Positions 25,148-34,606 of a stretch of DNA of 64,000 nt are shown one piece after another. Source of the DNA: Nostoc sp. CHAB 5836 (GTDB lineage: Bacteria > Cyanobacteriota > Cyanobacteriia > Cyanobacteriales > Nostocaceae). Both the position numbers and the translations under genes were made by a program. The DNA lies in the NCBI RefSeq assembly GCF_020829445.1, contig NZ_JAIVFV010000001.1, positions 1-64,000 on the forward strand. The letters run 5' to 3'. The stretch's first letter is position 1, and every line of letters starts with the position of its first letter. The notes below the pieces were generated by a model, which saw only the letters and a program-made list of their open reading frames with translations, ran no database searches and was not told the DNA's origin.

Positions 25148-25477
25148 ATGAATGATCAAAATTTAACACCACAAACAGATGCTAAAGAACAGGTGAGAGC
25201 GAGTCCGTTACGCTGTTTTACTGGGGCGGTGATTTCTGGGGGGATGGGATTTGCAGCGTATTCGCTGATGATTGCGATCGCTACAAATTTTGCGACTAAA
25301 CCTATCCATTCAATTAATCCATTGGTGGTGAAGATTTCTTCTGCTGTCCGCACTCTGGTTGTTGGTGTAGTTGCTTTAGGAAGCGGGATATTTGGTATAG
25401 TGGCAATTGGTTTGGTGGCTTTGGGAGTGCAATTATTAGTGCAGCAACTGACTAAGCAAAAAAGTAGTGAAAGCTAG
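25148..25477 (+). CDS. DUF3082 family membrane protein
   Basis: A 109-residue cyanobacterial protein with two hydrophobic helices (about residues 28-48 and 65-100, rich in Gly, Ala and Val) joined by a short loop containing NPLVVKISSAVRTL. The family is found almost only in cyanobacteria and plastid-bearing organisms, usually next to ispE as here, and has no established function. No catalytic residues are visible. Likely co-transcribed with ispE, although a repeat has lengthened the gap between them. Confidence 0.8.
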   Translation: MNDQNLTPQTDAKEQVRASPLRCFTGAVISGGMGFAAYSLMIAIATNFATKPIHSINPLVVKISSAVRTLVVGVVALGSGIFGIVAIGLVALGVQLLVQQLTKQKSSES

Positions 25478-25520
25478 TAATCTGCTTTTATTTGGTAGAA
25501 ATTTACAGGCCCAAGGAAAA

Positions 25521-26756
25521 TTAATATTGACTTAATATTAAAAACACTGCCTGCAATAACCCTATAACAAAACCCAAAACACCACCTAGAGTGACAATTG
25601 CTTGCAATTCATTTTTGACAATCCCCTCAATTGCAGCTTCTAAATCAGCCGGTGAAGTTGATTTTACACGGTCAACTATCACTTCATCTATAGACAAAAT
25701 CGGAATCACCTGCGCCACAATTGCTTCTAAATCTTTTTCCAAATACTTATCTAAAATTATAGCCAACTCTTGACTCATGACTTCTAAAGAAGTGCTTACA
25801 ACAGGTGAACTACTAAGACGATTGAGCAGCACTACAGCAATATTTTCCCAATCAACAGAATCAGTTAATCCTTGTAAAAAATCACTGCCACTATTTTGCA
25901 GGTAATGACGGACACTTTCGCGGGTGGTCCTTCGTAGTTGGCGCACCGTTCCCATTGGCAAGTTTTGTAATGATAAATTTTGCAGTAATTTCCTGATGCG
26001 ATCGCGCATTTGCAAATCTTGAGTAAATTCCTGCAAGCGAGTATTGGTAGCCTCCTTTTCATCCAAGCAAAAAGTCCGTAGCCGTGTGAGAGTATTACGT
26101 AAGCCAAATAAATTTGCTACTACCCAATAAGTACCACTGGTTTTTTCGCGGAAGCCATCATCGATAATTTGAATGGTGCGATCGGTCAAGAAATCAATTA
26201 TCGCTTGGCGCAACATATCCGGCGGCAAAATTACTTCCAACAACCAATCAACAAGCCGCGTAGCTTGTTCTTCACTAAGTTGAAATTCCAGTAATATCTG
26301 GTCAAAAATTTGATTGATTTGCCCTTCCAAAAAGTCTTCACGTCGCGCTAAAACCTTGAGTAATCGTGGTAAGGATTCCCCTAGTAAATCGCGCAAAATT
26401 CCGGCTGCAATTTTGGCGCTGTTTTGATTTTTATCTGTTTTGATTTGTTCAATCGCCAGTTGCAACAACCAGAGAATTGCTGCTTGCACGCGTTCTGTTT
26501 GCAACAAACGCCGCGCCAGATTTTGCAATTCTTGTGGTGTCAAAAGTGACCCCATGATTGTATTAGAAATATTCTTAGCCAGACGTTCTTGATTGCCAGG
26601 GATCAATCCAGGGGTGAAGGGTACTCTTCGTCCAGCGATATAAATTGCTCGGTAAGGACGGAACAACATTTTGATGGCTATGTCATTTGTGAAATAGCCA
26701 ATAATTCCACCCAGTACCGGGGGAGACACATAAAGCCAAAGATGAGACCAGTCCAC
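25521..26756 (-). CDS. DUF445 family membrane protein
   Basis: A 411-residue protein. The N-terminal helix ([20 protein letters not shown], residues 8-27) with the following [24 protein letters not shown] is the DUF445 signature. A long helical, mostly soluble middle follows, and the C-terminus has a membrane helix with [18 protein letters not shown] (about 390-407). The family is widespread, with no agreed function; the two-end membrane anchoring suggests an envelope role. It is convergent with the DUF3082 gene (43 bp gap) and has a heptamer array just upstream of its start. Confidence 0.85.
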   Translation of the reverse strand: MDWSHLWLYVSPPVLGGIIGYFTNDIAIKMLFRPYRAIYIAGRRVPFTPGLIPGNQERLAKNISNTIMGSLLTPQELQNLARRLLQTERVQAAILWLLQLAIEQIKTDKNQNSAKIAAGILRDLLGESLPRLLKVLARREDFLEGQINQIFDQILLEFQLSEEQATRLVDWLLEVILPPDMLRQAIIDFLTDRTIQIIDDGFREKTSGTYWVVANLFGLRNTLTRLRTFCLDEKEATNTRLQEFTQDLQMRDRIRKLLQNLSLQNLPMGTVRQLRRTTRESVRHYLQNSGSDFLQGLTDSVDWENIAVVLLNRLSSSPVVSTSLEVMSQELAIILDKYLEKDLEAIVAQVIPILSIDEVIVDRVKSTSPADLEAAIEGIVKNELQAIVTLGGVLGFVIGLLQAVFLILSQY

Positions 26757-26771
26757 AGGAAGAATTAAAAA

Positions 26772-26891
26772 AGTTAGGAGTTTAGGGCTTAGAGTGAGGA
26801 GTGAGGAGTTAGGAGTGAGGAGTTAGGAGTGAGGAGTGAGGAGTTAGGAGTTAGGAGTTAGGAGTGAGGAGTTAGGAGTTAGGAGTTAGGA
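26772..26891. repeat. STRR array (GAGTTAG/GAGTGAG)
   Basis: About 17 heptamer units alternate between GAGTTAG and GAGTGAG in the 176-bp gap between DUF445 and menG. Short direct copies of ACTCATAAC/ACTTATAAC follow. No gene is present. Confidence 0.9.
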
Positions 26892-26932
26892 ATGATAAAT
26901 GAGAATTTATCACTACTCATAACTCATAACTT

Positions 26933-27637
26933 CTAACTTATAACTCCTAACTTACTAAGCACTAGCACTCCCATCATACCGTTCGCAATGGGGTAGTGTG
27001 TGGCAACAGCAAAACCAACTTGACGCGCTAACTCTATTTGCTCTTTCCCGATAGGAAAGCGATCTAAGCTGGGACTGATGTAAGCATATTCTTCTTTTAA
27101 CCCTAAATAGTTGGCAACTGGTACCACAAAACTGTCGAGATACCACTGTTGAAAGGTACGTAGCTGAAGATTACTCGGTCGATGAAAGTCTAAAATTGCG
27201 GCTTTAGCACCAGGTTTTAAAACACGATATAACTCTTGGAGACTGCGGGGAATATCTTTAACATTTCTTAAACCATAGCCCATTGTTGCGGCATCAAATT
27301 GGTTGTCGTCAAAGGGTAAATTGAGAACATCAGCTTCTACCCAGGTAACAGCAGGTTGAGGATACTGCCTTTGGGAGCGTTCTTTAGCAGTTTCTAGGAG
27401 GTTTGCAGAAAAATCCACTCCGTACACCTGTCCTGTTGCTCCCACGCGCCTTGCCAAACGTAAGGCTAAATCCCCACTACCGCAACACAAATCTAATGCG
27501 GTATCTCCCGATTTAGCTGCACTCCATTTCACTGTCATTTCCTTCCAGATTCTATGTTGCCCCAGACTTAACCAATGATTCAACTGGTCATAAACTGGAG
27601 CAATACGGTTAAAAATGGACTGAATTTCGTTAGTCAT
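26933..27637 (-). CDS. menG: 2-phytyl-1,4-naphthoquinone methyltransferase MenG/UbiE
   Basis: A 234-residue SAM-dependent methyltransferase of the UbiE/MenG family. Landmarks are the N-terminal IFNRIAPVYDQLNHWLSLG, SAM loop ALDLCCGSGDLALRLA (about 48-63), AATMGYGLRNV (about 117-127) and AYISPSLDRFPI. In cyanobacteria the enzyme carries out the last C-methylation of phylloquinone, the A1 electron carrier of photosystem I. The start is the ATG at 27637, and a conserved N-terminus follows at once. It is bounded on both sides by STRR arrays, so it is transcribed alone. Confidence 0.92.
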   Translation of the reverse strand: MTNEIQSIFNRIAPVYDQLNHWLSLGQHRIWKEMTVKWSAAKSGDTALDLCCGSGDLALRLARRVGATGQVYGVDFSANLLETAKERSQRQYPQPAVTWVEADVLNLPFDDNQFDAATMGYGLRNVKDIPRSLQELYRVLKPGAKAAILDFHRPSNLQLRTFQQWYLDSFVVPVANYLGLKEEYAYISPSLDRFPIGKEQIELARQVGFAVATHYPIANGMMGVLVLSKLGVIS

Positions 27638-27695
27638 TGGGCATGGGGGACTTGTAGTGAGCGAAGTGAAAGTATTGGGTATGCGGCATTAGTTT

Positions 27696-27756
27696 TTGAC
27701 AAATGACAAATGACAAATGACAAATGACAAATGACAAATGACAAATGACAAATGAC
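27696..27756. repeat. STRR array (AATGACA)
   Basis: About eight tandem AATGACA units lie in the 120-bp gap between the response-regulator gene and menG. Confidence 0.9.
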
Positions 27757-27758
27757 CA

Positions 27759-28715
27759 CTACAGAATGATTTGATGGTTAGCACTACTAGTCAGAGCGAT
27801 CGCCACTAGTTGGGCTGATAAATTAATTAGTATTAGTTCATCTTCTCGCAAAGTGCAGGGTTGTTTCCACTGTAGCGACAATACGCCCAAGAGTTGATTC
27901 CGGTAGCTAATTGGGATTACTAAATGTGCTTGCACACCCGTATCTTGGTAGTAAATAGCATCAACTAATCTAGTATCTTTAAGTATATTTAAGGAAAGTT
28001 GCATTTGCCCGGTGGCGATCGCTTGCTTTGTTAGTAGGTCTTGAGACAGCCAATTTCCTATTGTACCTGTTTCGCTGTAAACTCCTTGAGTGGCAACCAG
28101 AGTATTTCCATCTGTAACCTGTAGGATACAGCCTTCTGCCCCAAAAGTCTCACTTACCGCTCTAGCAATTGGAGCAAGAGTTTCCTCTAAACTAGAAGCT
28201 GCTTGAGTTAGTTGCACTAAAGCGCTCAGAAGCGACATTTGAGCGTGAGTACGGCGTAATTCTTCTGTACGTTGCTTGAGCAAGTCGTAGGTTTCTGCTG
28301 CTCTTTGCACCACTGCCTTCAGTTCCCCTGGATCCCAAGGCTTGGTGATATATTTGTAGACTTGCCCTGCATTAATCGCTTCTACCAAGTCTTCAATATC
28401 AGTAAATCCGGTGAGAATGATTCTTACTGTATCGGGAAACTGAGGTACAGTCTTGCTGAGAAACTCAGTTCCTTTCATTTCTGGCATCCGTTGATCAGAG
28501 ATAATCACCGCTACCTCCCCTTCTGCTGCCAAAACTTGTAGGGCATTCACCCCACTGTTAGCTTTCAGAACATTAAAGTCGCGTCGAAATGTCCGATAGA
28601 GTAGGTCAAGATTATCTGGCTCATCGTCAACTACGAGGATTTTCAGCTTTTTTGGTCGTTCGAGAGTCATCACTTGATATTGGACTTTATCAGTTTCGAG
28701 ACTGGCCTTATCCAT
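27759..28715 (-). CDS. response regulator with GAF output domain
   Basis: A 318-residue protein. A receiver domain occupies about residues 24-145: acidic pair in VVDDEPDN, phospho-acceptor Asp in VIISDQRMPEMKG, Thr in ILTGFTD and Lys in YITKPWDP. A coiled-coil linker (150-175) joins it to a GAF domain (about 180-310). There is no DNA-binding, kinase or cyclase domain, so the output is probably an altered ligand-sensing or protein-binding state. No kinase lies next to it. The receiver type with SDQRMPEM and KPWDP is that often linked to hybrid or HD-GYP pathways in cyanobacteria. The long N-terminal leader makes the start uncertain; Met16 is possible. Confidence 0.88.
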   Translation of the reverse strand: MDKASLETDKVQYQVMTLERPKKLKILVVDDEPDNLDLLYRTFRRDFNVLKANSGVNALQVLAAEGEVAVIISDQRMPEMKGTEFLSKTVPQFPDTVRIILTGFTDIEDLVEAINAGQVYKYITKPWDPGELKAVVQRAAETYDLLKQRTEELRRTHAQMSLLSALVQLTQAASSLEETLAPIARAVSETFGAEGCILQVTDGNTLVATQGVYSETGTIGNWLSQDLLTKQAIATGQMQLSLNILKDTRLVDAIYYQDTGVQAHLVIPISYRNQLLGVLSLQWKQPCTLREDELILINLSAQLVAIALTSSANHQIIL

Positions 28716-29095
28716 AAGATATTTCCTTTAAATATTTAATATCTTGTTATATTCCATACCAAGTTTAGTTGAGAATAGCCCAATTATAGTACGAGTTTTT
28801 ACGTAGCTGTATTGCATATATCAACACAAAAATTGCCAAGCTACAGAGGAAATCTGCCTGTCCAAACATCTGAATTAGAAAAAATTTCACTATAGCAGTC
28901 GCTTTGATTTTTGAAATCATTTGCGTGGTGCGCAAGGGCGATAGACGCAACCTGTTAGAGTATTCCACAAAATTAAAGTCGAGATAAGTCGCCACAGATG
29001 AGATCAAGGCAGTAGGTCTGGGTAGTTCATAGATTAGAATAAGACTTGCTCATGAGGTGTTAATAGACCTCTCAAGTTGAAGCTCGCACTCCATT
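28716..29095. other. spacer between response regulator and raf1
   Basis: Divergent promoter region. AT-rich, no repeat array and no convincing gene. A minus-strand frame at 28765-29007 has unlikely composition and no ribosome-binding site. Confidence 0.5.
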
Positions 29096-30184
29096 ATGAC
29101 TGATTTACCACCCAACGCTCAGAATCCCGAAGACGATGCTACCAGCGATGTAGCACAAGAGTTACTCCGAAAGCTGAGGCAAAAACAAGGCAACTGGGTG
29201 GAATGGGGAATGGCGATCGCCTCTTTGCTAAAATCTGGTTACAATCCCCAAGACCTTTTTGAGGCGACTGGATTTGAGCCAATTCAACAAAATCAGGTGG
29301 TTGTTGGTTCTCAAGTTTACAATTCTTTGGAAAAGTTTGGAGTATCAGAAGCAACGCGATCGCACTACAGTACACGCGGCAGTGATGTTTTATACGAACT
29401 GCGTTTGCTCACTCAAGAAGAACGCGCCGCCGCCGCCGAACTGATCTTCTTCCACAACGTTGACGCTGATGAGGCGCGGGAAGTAGCAAAAGCAATTAAA
29501 GAGTTCTCCTATTACCGCACTTTGCCAGAAGGGTTTTCTACCCATCCTGGGGATGCCGTTGCTCACCAAGTTTGGAAACTGGCACGCCAAAATACAGATT
29601 TACAACAGCGATCGCGTCTGATTGCCAAAGGTTTGCGTTTTGCTCACACGCCAGGAGCCAGGAAACAAATCGAACAGCTACTGACTGATTTTACTACCGT
29701 TCCCCAGCGTCCAGCGCCAATTTTACCCTTTTACCGTCTGGAATTTGAAGAACAATTACCCCGAATCTTGCCCGTGGTTGGCGAGTTGCCATTGTCACGC
29801 CAAGACTTGCAAGCTGTGCCTGTAGTCACGGAAATTGAACCATTTCGCATGGTCAAGTTTTCTGGAGAACAAGCTTGGGTGCCGCTACCAGGTTGGCAAG
29901 TGCTGTTGGCGGCAGAAGATCCAGTAGTAATTTTAGCGAATAGCGATCGCTTCCCCATCCAAACTCAAACCCAAACAGGGCCAGTCGTAGTAGTGATAGA
30001 TCGTGCCCAACGACAATGGGATGCTTCGAGCTACTTTGTCGTTGAAAATGGTAGTGAATTAGATTTTCAGTGGTTTGAAACTGAGCCAGAAATTCCTTTA
30101 TTAGGACAAATTATTATCATCGTTCGTCCTAAGAAAATTCTCGATGAAGAATTAACTAAGGATTCCTGGCAAATTGACGAATAA
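29096..30184 (+). CDS. raf1: Rubisco accumulation factor 1 (Raf1)
   Basis: A 362-residue Rubisco assembly chaperone. It binds the large subunit RbcL and brings dimers together to the octameric core before the small subunit joins. The family layout is clear: an N-terminal helical domain (about residues 15-205, with QGNWVEWGMAIASLLKSGY and ELRLLTQEERAAAAELIFFH), a flexible linker, and a C-terminal beta domain (about 220-355, starting RPAPILPFYRLEFEEQLPRI). The length is normal. The rbc operon is not in the window. HIP1 sites inside the gene mark it as native. The start is the ATG shortly after a weak purine stretch. Confidence 0.95.
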   Translation: MTDLPPNAQNPEDDATSDVAQELLRKLRQKQGNWVEWGMAIASLLKSGYNPQDLFEATGFEPIQQNQVVVGSQVYNSLEKFGVSEATRSHYSTRGSDVLYELRLLTQEERAAAAELIFFHNVDADEAREVAKAIKEFSYYRTLPEGFSTHPGDAVAHQVWKLARQNTDLQQRSRLIAKGLRFAHTPGARKQIEQLLTDFTTVPQRPAPILPFYRLEFEEQLPRILPVVGELPLSRQDLQAVPVVTEIEPFRMVKFSGEQAWVPLPGWQVLLAAEDPVVILANSDRFPIQTQTQTGPVVVVIDRAQRQWDASSYFVVENGSELDFQWFETEPEIPLLGQIIIIVRPKKILDEELTKDSWQIDE

Positions 30185-30567
30185 ATTTAATTTTAGTCTG
30201 TGATCTAATCTGTTAACACTGTCCAAACATCCCATAGCAGATGGGGCATTGGTTCAATTTTTTGTTTGGCTAATGCCGCCAGTTGCTTTAACTTTCTTAA
30301 CCAGAGCGACGTCCTTGGCTAAACCCTTGATATGACGTATTGTGAGAAGCAAATTGTTAAGAAATTAAGCATTTTTTTCGTGATTCTAAGTTTTCCGGTA
30401 TCTTCATATTTTATCATCAGAAATATTCAGGAAAAAACAAATTCCTATTTTTTCGATTGAGTTTCATCACTAAATAAAGGCAATGGATTTCCTGTTAACA
30501 GGAATGAATTAAGCATTGTGCAACATAGCCATCACTCGTTTGTAGTTGAACAAGGAGTTTTCCAAAA
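30185..30567. other. spacer between raf1 and aqpZ
   Basis: AT-rich intergenic region. A palindromic TTTCCTGTTAACAGGAA is at 30488-30504, about 65 bases before aqpZ, and could be an operator. No gene or repeat array. Confidence 0.45.
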
Positions 30568-31341
30568 ATGTCTCTCACGAAGCGTTGTTTAGCCGAATTT
30601 ATCGGCACATTCTGGCTTGTTTTAGGTGGCTGTGGTAGTGCTGTTCTAGCCGCAGCCTACACAGCAGATGCCGCAAAAATCAGCGAGAATACTTCTTTTC
30701 CATTGGGTATTGGATTAGTCGGTGTATCTTTGGCATTCGGGCTTACCGTCCTCACAGGGGCTTATGCTCTTGGTCATATTTCTGGTGGTCATTTTAATCC
30801 AGCAGTTTCCTTTGGGCTGTGGGCAGGTAAACGCTTTCCTGGGTCTGACTTACTACCTTACATCGTCTCTCAAGTAATCGGTGCAGTTGTTGGTGCGGGC
30901 ATTATCTACCTGATTGCTAGTGGCAAAACTGGATTTTCTTTGAGTGGCTCGAACCCATTGGCTACTAACGGCTTCGGGACTCACTCTCCAGGTGGTTACA
31001 CCCTGTTTGCTTGCCTGATTACTGAAGTTGTGATGACTTTCATGTTTCTGCTGATTATTCTGGGTGTAACTGATCGGCGTGCCCCGAAAGGATTTGCACC
31101 ACTGGCAATTGGTTTTGGACTCACCTTGATTCACCTGATTAGCATTCCTGTAACCAATACTTCCGTTAATCCTGCCCGCAGTACTGGAGTTGCTTTATTT
31201 GCAGGTGTAGAACTATTTTCGCAAATCTGGTTGTTCTGGATAGCTCCGATATTCGGGGCTATTTTAGCAGGATGGTTGTACGCAGCCGTCTTTAGCGAAT
31301 CAAGTATCGAAGAACGGCAAAATGTCAATGAGCTAGTCTGA
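30568..31341 (+). CDS. aqpZ: aquaporin Z
   Basis: A 257-residue inner-membrane water channel of the MIP family. Six membrane helices and the two pore half-helices are visible, with NPA motifs in [11 protein letters not shown] (about residues 72-82) and [10 protein letters not shown] (about 195-204). The Arg after the second NPA and His in HLISIPVT match the narrow, water-selective filter of AqpZ rather than a glycerol channel. AAGGAG at 30551-30556 is a good ribosome-binding site. Monocistronic; a palindrome about 70 bases upstream may be regulatory. Its role would be fast osmotic adjustment. Confidence 0.95.
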   Translation: MSLTKRCLAEFIGTFWLVLGGCGSAVLAAAYTADAAKISENTSFPLGIGLVGVSLAFGLTVLTGAYALGHISGGHFNPAVSFGLWAGKRFPGSDLLPYIVSQVIGAVVGAGIIYLIASGKTGFSLSGSNPLATNGFGTHSPGGYTLFACLITEVVMTFMFLLIILGVTDRRAPKGFAPLAIGFGLTLIHLISIPVTNTSVNPARSTGVALFAGVELFSQIWLFWIAPIFGAILAGWLYAAVFSESSIEERQNVNELV

Positions 31342-31349
31342 AAGTATTT

Positions 31350-31472
31350 AGGACTTACGCAACTGGCATATTATTTTTAGTTTGTAGTGAGGACTTTAGT
31401 CCTCAAAATCAGGGCTGAAGCCCTTACTACAAACTAAAAGCTTTTATTTTTTGTGACACTTGCGTAAGTCCT
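31350..31472. mobile_element. MITE-like element, AGGACTTACGCA family
   Basis: Inverted ends AGGACTTACGCAA (from 31350) and TTGCGTAAGTCCT-type (to 31472), flanked by AGTATTT on both sides, a perfect 7-bp target duplication. Inside is a second inverted pair, TTTAGTTTGTAGT and ACTACAAACTAAA, with GGACTTTAGTCC. Located just after the aqpZ stop, it could fold and act as a terminator. Confidence 0.7.
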
Positions 31473-31567
31473 AGTATTTTTCAAGTGTACGAGTTAGCCC
31501 AGTATTTCTGGTTTCTATAGCAGTTCGTCAAAACGAGCAATATAGGACTCCCATCTGATTTATCAAC

Positions 31568-31727
31568 CAATACGCTTGGGTTAAGGTTAAAACTCTTTGT
31601 CAAACTTAAATTTTTTAACGTAGACGCACTCGCGTTTGCGTCTCGTTGAGAACCCGCTTGCCGCAGGCTACCGCAGAGGCACAGAGGAATCAGAGAGAAG
31701 GAAAAAATGCTTAACCCAAGCGTATTG
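31568..31727. mobile_element. MITE-like element, CAATACG family
   Basis: Inverted ends CAATACGCTTGGGTTAA and TTAACCCAAGCGTATTG (perfect 17 bp) with flanks ATTTATCAAC and ATTTATGAAC, a 10-bp target duplication with one change. The interior has GAACCCGCTTGCCGCAGGCT and similar repeat pieces. Confidence 0.7.
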
Positions 31728-32079
31728 ATTTATGAACAGGATTTCAGATAGAATCCTGAGAAATGCTAATTTTACAGCATATACCACAAACTATTGAAAT
31801 GGCGACTGTCAGTAGTCTCTCAGCAATTTTGATTAATAAACAAGGGGATTTTCCTAATTGATTTATGGCACAATGATACTTCGTTTATTAAAACAATGGA
31901 AGAGTTATACCAGCGAGTCAAAACCAAAAATCATCACCTCTGATTTCAGGGCTTTTTTCACTTTATTCAACTCCTCTACTTTAGTCTAAATTTGGTTTAC
32001 CCTATGATTTTTATCGTTTGTTAGAAATCCGGGCTTGGAGCATCACAATCATCAGGGGCTAACCACAAGTCCCAAGTAA

Positions 32080-32277
32080 TCATGTTGTATTTTCCAACCA
32101 GAGGACTGTGATGATACCTATTGCATAAGCGATGATATCCTTCCAATCAAATACACTTCCCAAGGCAACAGCCAGAATCTTATATTTTTGCAATCCTAAA
32201 TTATTTACAAAATTAAAATATTGAAGCATTTCGATAGTACAAGAAAAGTCCTCTTGTTGGTAGCAAAAGGTTCTAGC
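32080..32277 (-). pseudogene. C-terminal remnant of a DUF2809-like membrane protein
   Basis: An open frame of about 65 codons reads TIEMLQYF...YKILAVALGSVFDWKDIIAYAIGIITVLWLE in pieces and ends in a normal stop. This looks like the last helix region of DUF2809-type proteins. No N-terminal part or good start is found upstream; an in-frame stop lies at 32278. It is probably the tail of a decayed gene. The call rests on my memory of the family. Confidence 0.35.
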
Positions 32278-32345
32278 TCACCCTAAATCCCCCGATGTTG
32301 CATCTTTCGCTTTACCTAAATACTTATAACTTACAGGATAAGTTT

Positions 32346-34328
32346 ATGAAGTTCAAAGATGATAAGCAGTTATTAAAACTCCTCGTTGGTATTGCCTGGA
32401 TTGATGGGGAACTCGAACCAGGAGAACAAGAATTTTTGCAACGGATGGCAAATGAGAAAGGACTCGCGGATGATCCGGAAATTAAATCCTTGTTGTTGGT
32501 AGATAAACCAGTACAGCCTGAAGAATGTTATGACTGGTTACAAGCCTATTTAGGGAATAATGTTGAAGACAAAGATTTTGAAGAGTTGTACGAAGCCATT
32601 AACTCCCTGATGTATAGCGATGGTGTGTTGGATAGCCAGGAAAAAGAACTTTTAGCAGAGCTTGCAGCTACAAACGTAGTGAGCGCTCCAAGTCGCAAAC
32701 TTACTCTACAGCGACGATTCATGAGCATGATGCTCGATAGCAAATTCCTGGCAGGCGTAGTTCAGATGGAGCGCTCATCAATTGTTAGTCAAACAGCAAT
32801 TGGGACTGGCTATTATGCTCGCGTTCCCTATCAAGTCATAAGTCGCTTCAGTACCACTGCAAGTACCAAAATTCTCGCGGACGATATGGCGAAGCTCTAT
32901 TTAACTGACAACTTCGCACCAGTCAAAAAAGAAATCACTGCGGACAACCTGACAGTAGAAGGCAAACTGCCCAAAGAACTAAAAGGGGTGTTTCTCCGCA
33001 ACGGCCCCAATCCGCAATTTAAGCCCATTGGACTTCATCACTGGTTAGATGGAGATGGAATGCTCCACTCTGTAGAGATTAGCAATGGCAAAGCCAGCTA
33101 CCGCAACCGCTACATCCGCACAGATGGGTTTAACGTCGAGCAAACTCAAGGTAAAGCAATTTGGCCTGGGCTGCTGAATCTGCCAAGGTTTGACACACCC
33201 TACGGCTTGATGATGAAGAATACTGCCAATACTTCATGTGTATTGCACGCTGGGAAATTGTTGGCTCTCTGGGAAGCTGGCGCACCTTATCTTATCCGGC
33301 TTCCAGATTTAGAAACTATTGGTGTATATACCTTTAACCACAAACTCGCTTCTACCTTTACAGCGCACCCAAAAGTTGACCCGGTGACGGGTGAAATGAT
33401 TGTGTTTGGCTTCTCACCCATTGCTCCACCTTACCTGGAATATAGCGTCGTTTCAAAAGAAGGGGAATTAAAGCAAACCGTTCCCATTAATATACCAGCC
33501 CCGGTGATGATGCATGATTTTGGCATCACTGAACGCTACACCATTTTCCTAGATATGCCGCTGACTTTCAAACCGATGCGAATTATGCAAGGTCAGCTAC
33601 CCATTAAGTTTGAGGCTCAAAACTCAAGCCGTATTGGTATCCTACCCCGCCACGGGGATAATCGAACAATCCGTTGGTTTAAGGTTTCTGCCTGTATGCT
33701 CTACCATGTGGGTAACGCTTGGGAAGAAGGCAATGAAGTGGTACTCTTCGCTACCAGAACACCCGATACTTACTTATTTATCCCCCAAGAAGACAAAGGT
33801 GAAGGTGGGGAAACTGAGTTTGAACACTTCCGCCTGTATCGCTATCGGATCAACCTAGGGACGGGTGTTGTGAAAGAAGAGCCTTTGGATGATGTTGCGA
33901 CAGAATTTCCTCGCATCAACGACGATTTTACGGGTCGGAAAACACGTTATATGTACGCTTCACAGCAGGCAACCTACATGAGACCCAGACTATTATTGGA
34001 TGGTTTGATTAAGTATGACTTAGAAACTGGTAGCTCCCAACTGCATGAATTTGGACGGGGACGCTTTGGTGGTGATAGTGCCTTTGCTCCTCGCCCTGGT
34101 GCTGCTGCTGAGGACGATGGTTGGTTGCTGACGATGGTCTGGGATGCGGTAGCCAAGCAGTCTGAATTACTGGTTATTGATGCCCAAAATTTCACATCTG
34201 AACCTGTAGCGCGGGTACTTATGCCTCAGCGCGTTCCTTACGGTTTCCATGCTACCTGGATATCGTCGGTAGCAGCCTCAAAATCATCCCAAAAATGGTC
34301 AAGTGGCAATGAGACTAAGAAAAGGTGA
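32346..34328 (+). CDS. TerB-like domain fused to carotenoid cleavage oxygenase
   Basis: A 660-residue fusion. Residues 1-115 are a TerB-like helical domain (LLKLLVGIAWIDGELEPGEQ and MYSDGVLDSQEKELL are its two acidic repeats). From about 180 a carotenoid oxygenase (RPE65/NCED-type) seven-bladed propeller runs to the end. The four iron-binding histidines are visible in FTAHPKVDP, VMMHDFGIT, MLYHVGNAWEE and YGFHATWIS, and the family pattern FLRNGPNP is present. It should cleave a carotenoid or apocarotenoid double bond, with unknown regiochemistry. The start at 32346 with AGGA at 32335-32338 is preferred to an upstream ATG. Fusion to TerB is unusual. The N-terminal domain may be regulatory or membrane/stress-associated. 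Confidence 0.88.
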   Translation: MKFKDDKQLLKLLVGIAWIDGELEPGEQEFLQRMANEKGLADDPEIKSLLLVDKPVQPEECYDWLQAYLGNNVEDKDFEELYEAINSLMYSDGVLDSQEKELLAELAATNVVSAPSRKLTLQRRFMSMMLDSKFLAGVVQMERSSIVSQTAIGTGYYARVPYQVISRFSTTASTKILADDMAKLYLTDNFAPVKKEITADNLTVEGKLPKELKGVFLRNGPNPQFKPIGLHHWLDGDGMLHSVEISNGKASYRNRYIRTDGFNVEQTQGKAIWPGLLNLPRFDTPYGLMMKNTANTSCVLHAGKLLALWEAGAPYLIRLPDLETIGVYTFNHKLASTFTAHPKVDPVTGEMIVFGFSPIAPPYLEYSVVSKEGELKQTVPINIPAPVMMHDFGITERYTIFLDMPLTFKPMRIMQGQLPIKFEAQNSSRIGILPRHGDNRTIRWFKVSACMLYHVGNAWEEGNEVVLFATRTPDTYLFIPQEDKGEGGETEFEHFRLYRYRINLGTGVVKEEPLDDVATEFPRINDDFTGRKTRYMYASQQATYMRPRLLLDGLIKYDLETGSSQLHEFGRGRFGGDSAFAPRPGAAAEDDGWLLTMVWDAVAKQSELLVIDAQNFTSEPVARVLMPQRVPYGFHATWISSVAASKSSQKWSSGNETKKR

Positions 34329-34361
34329 AACCCTTGTCAGGGCTGGGTGTAGGAGTGTAGG

Positions 34362-34498
34362 CAATACGGTTCGATTAGTGATATTTTGCCCTGGAAGATC
34401 CCCCCAACCCCCCGATAAATTGGGGGGCTAAAACCTTTCCCCCCCCTTTTTTTTAAAGGGGTCGCCATAGGCGGGGAAATCTTAACCGAACCGTATTG
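34362..34498. mobile_element. MITE-like element, CAATACGG family
   Basis: Ends CAATACGGTTCG (34362) and CGAACCGTATTG (34498), with the exact 10-mer GGAGTGTAGG on both flanks, a target duplication. The interior is CCCCCCAACCCCCCGATAAA-type sequence with a large hairpin potential. It lies between the oxygenase and helicase genes. Confidence 0.75.
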
Positions 34499-34606
34499 GG
34501 AGTGTAGGGGAAGAGGGTTGTAAAATTTGTTTTGTCAAAGGATTCTCAAATTCATATCTGCGATTTGGGAATTACATTTAATATCTATTTAAAAATAAAA
34601 TTTGAT

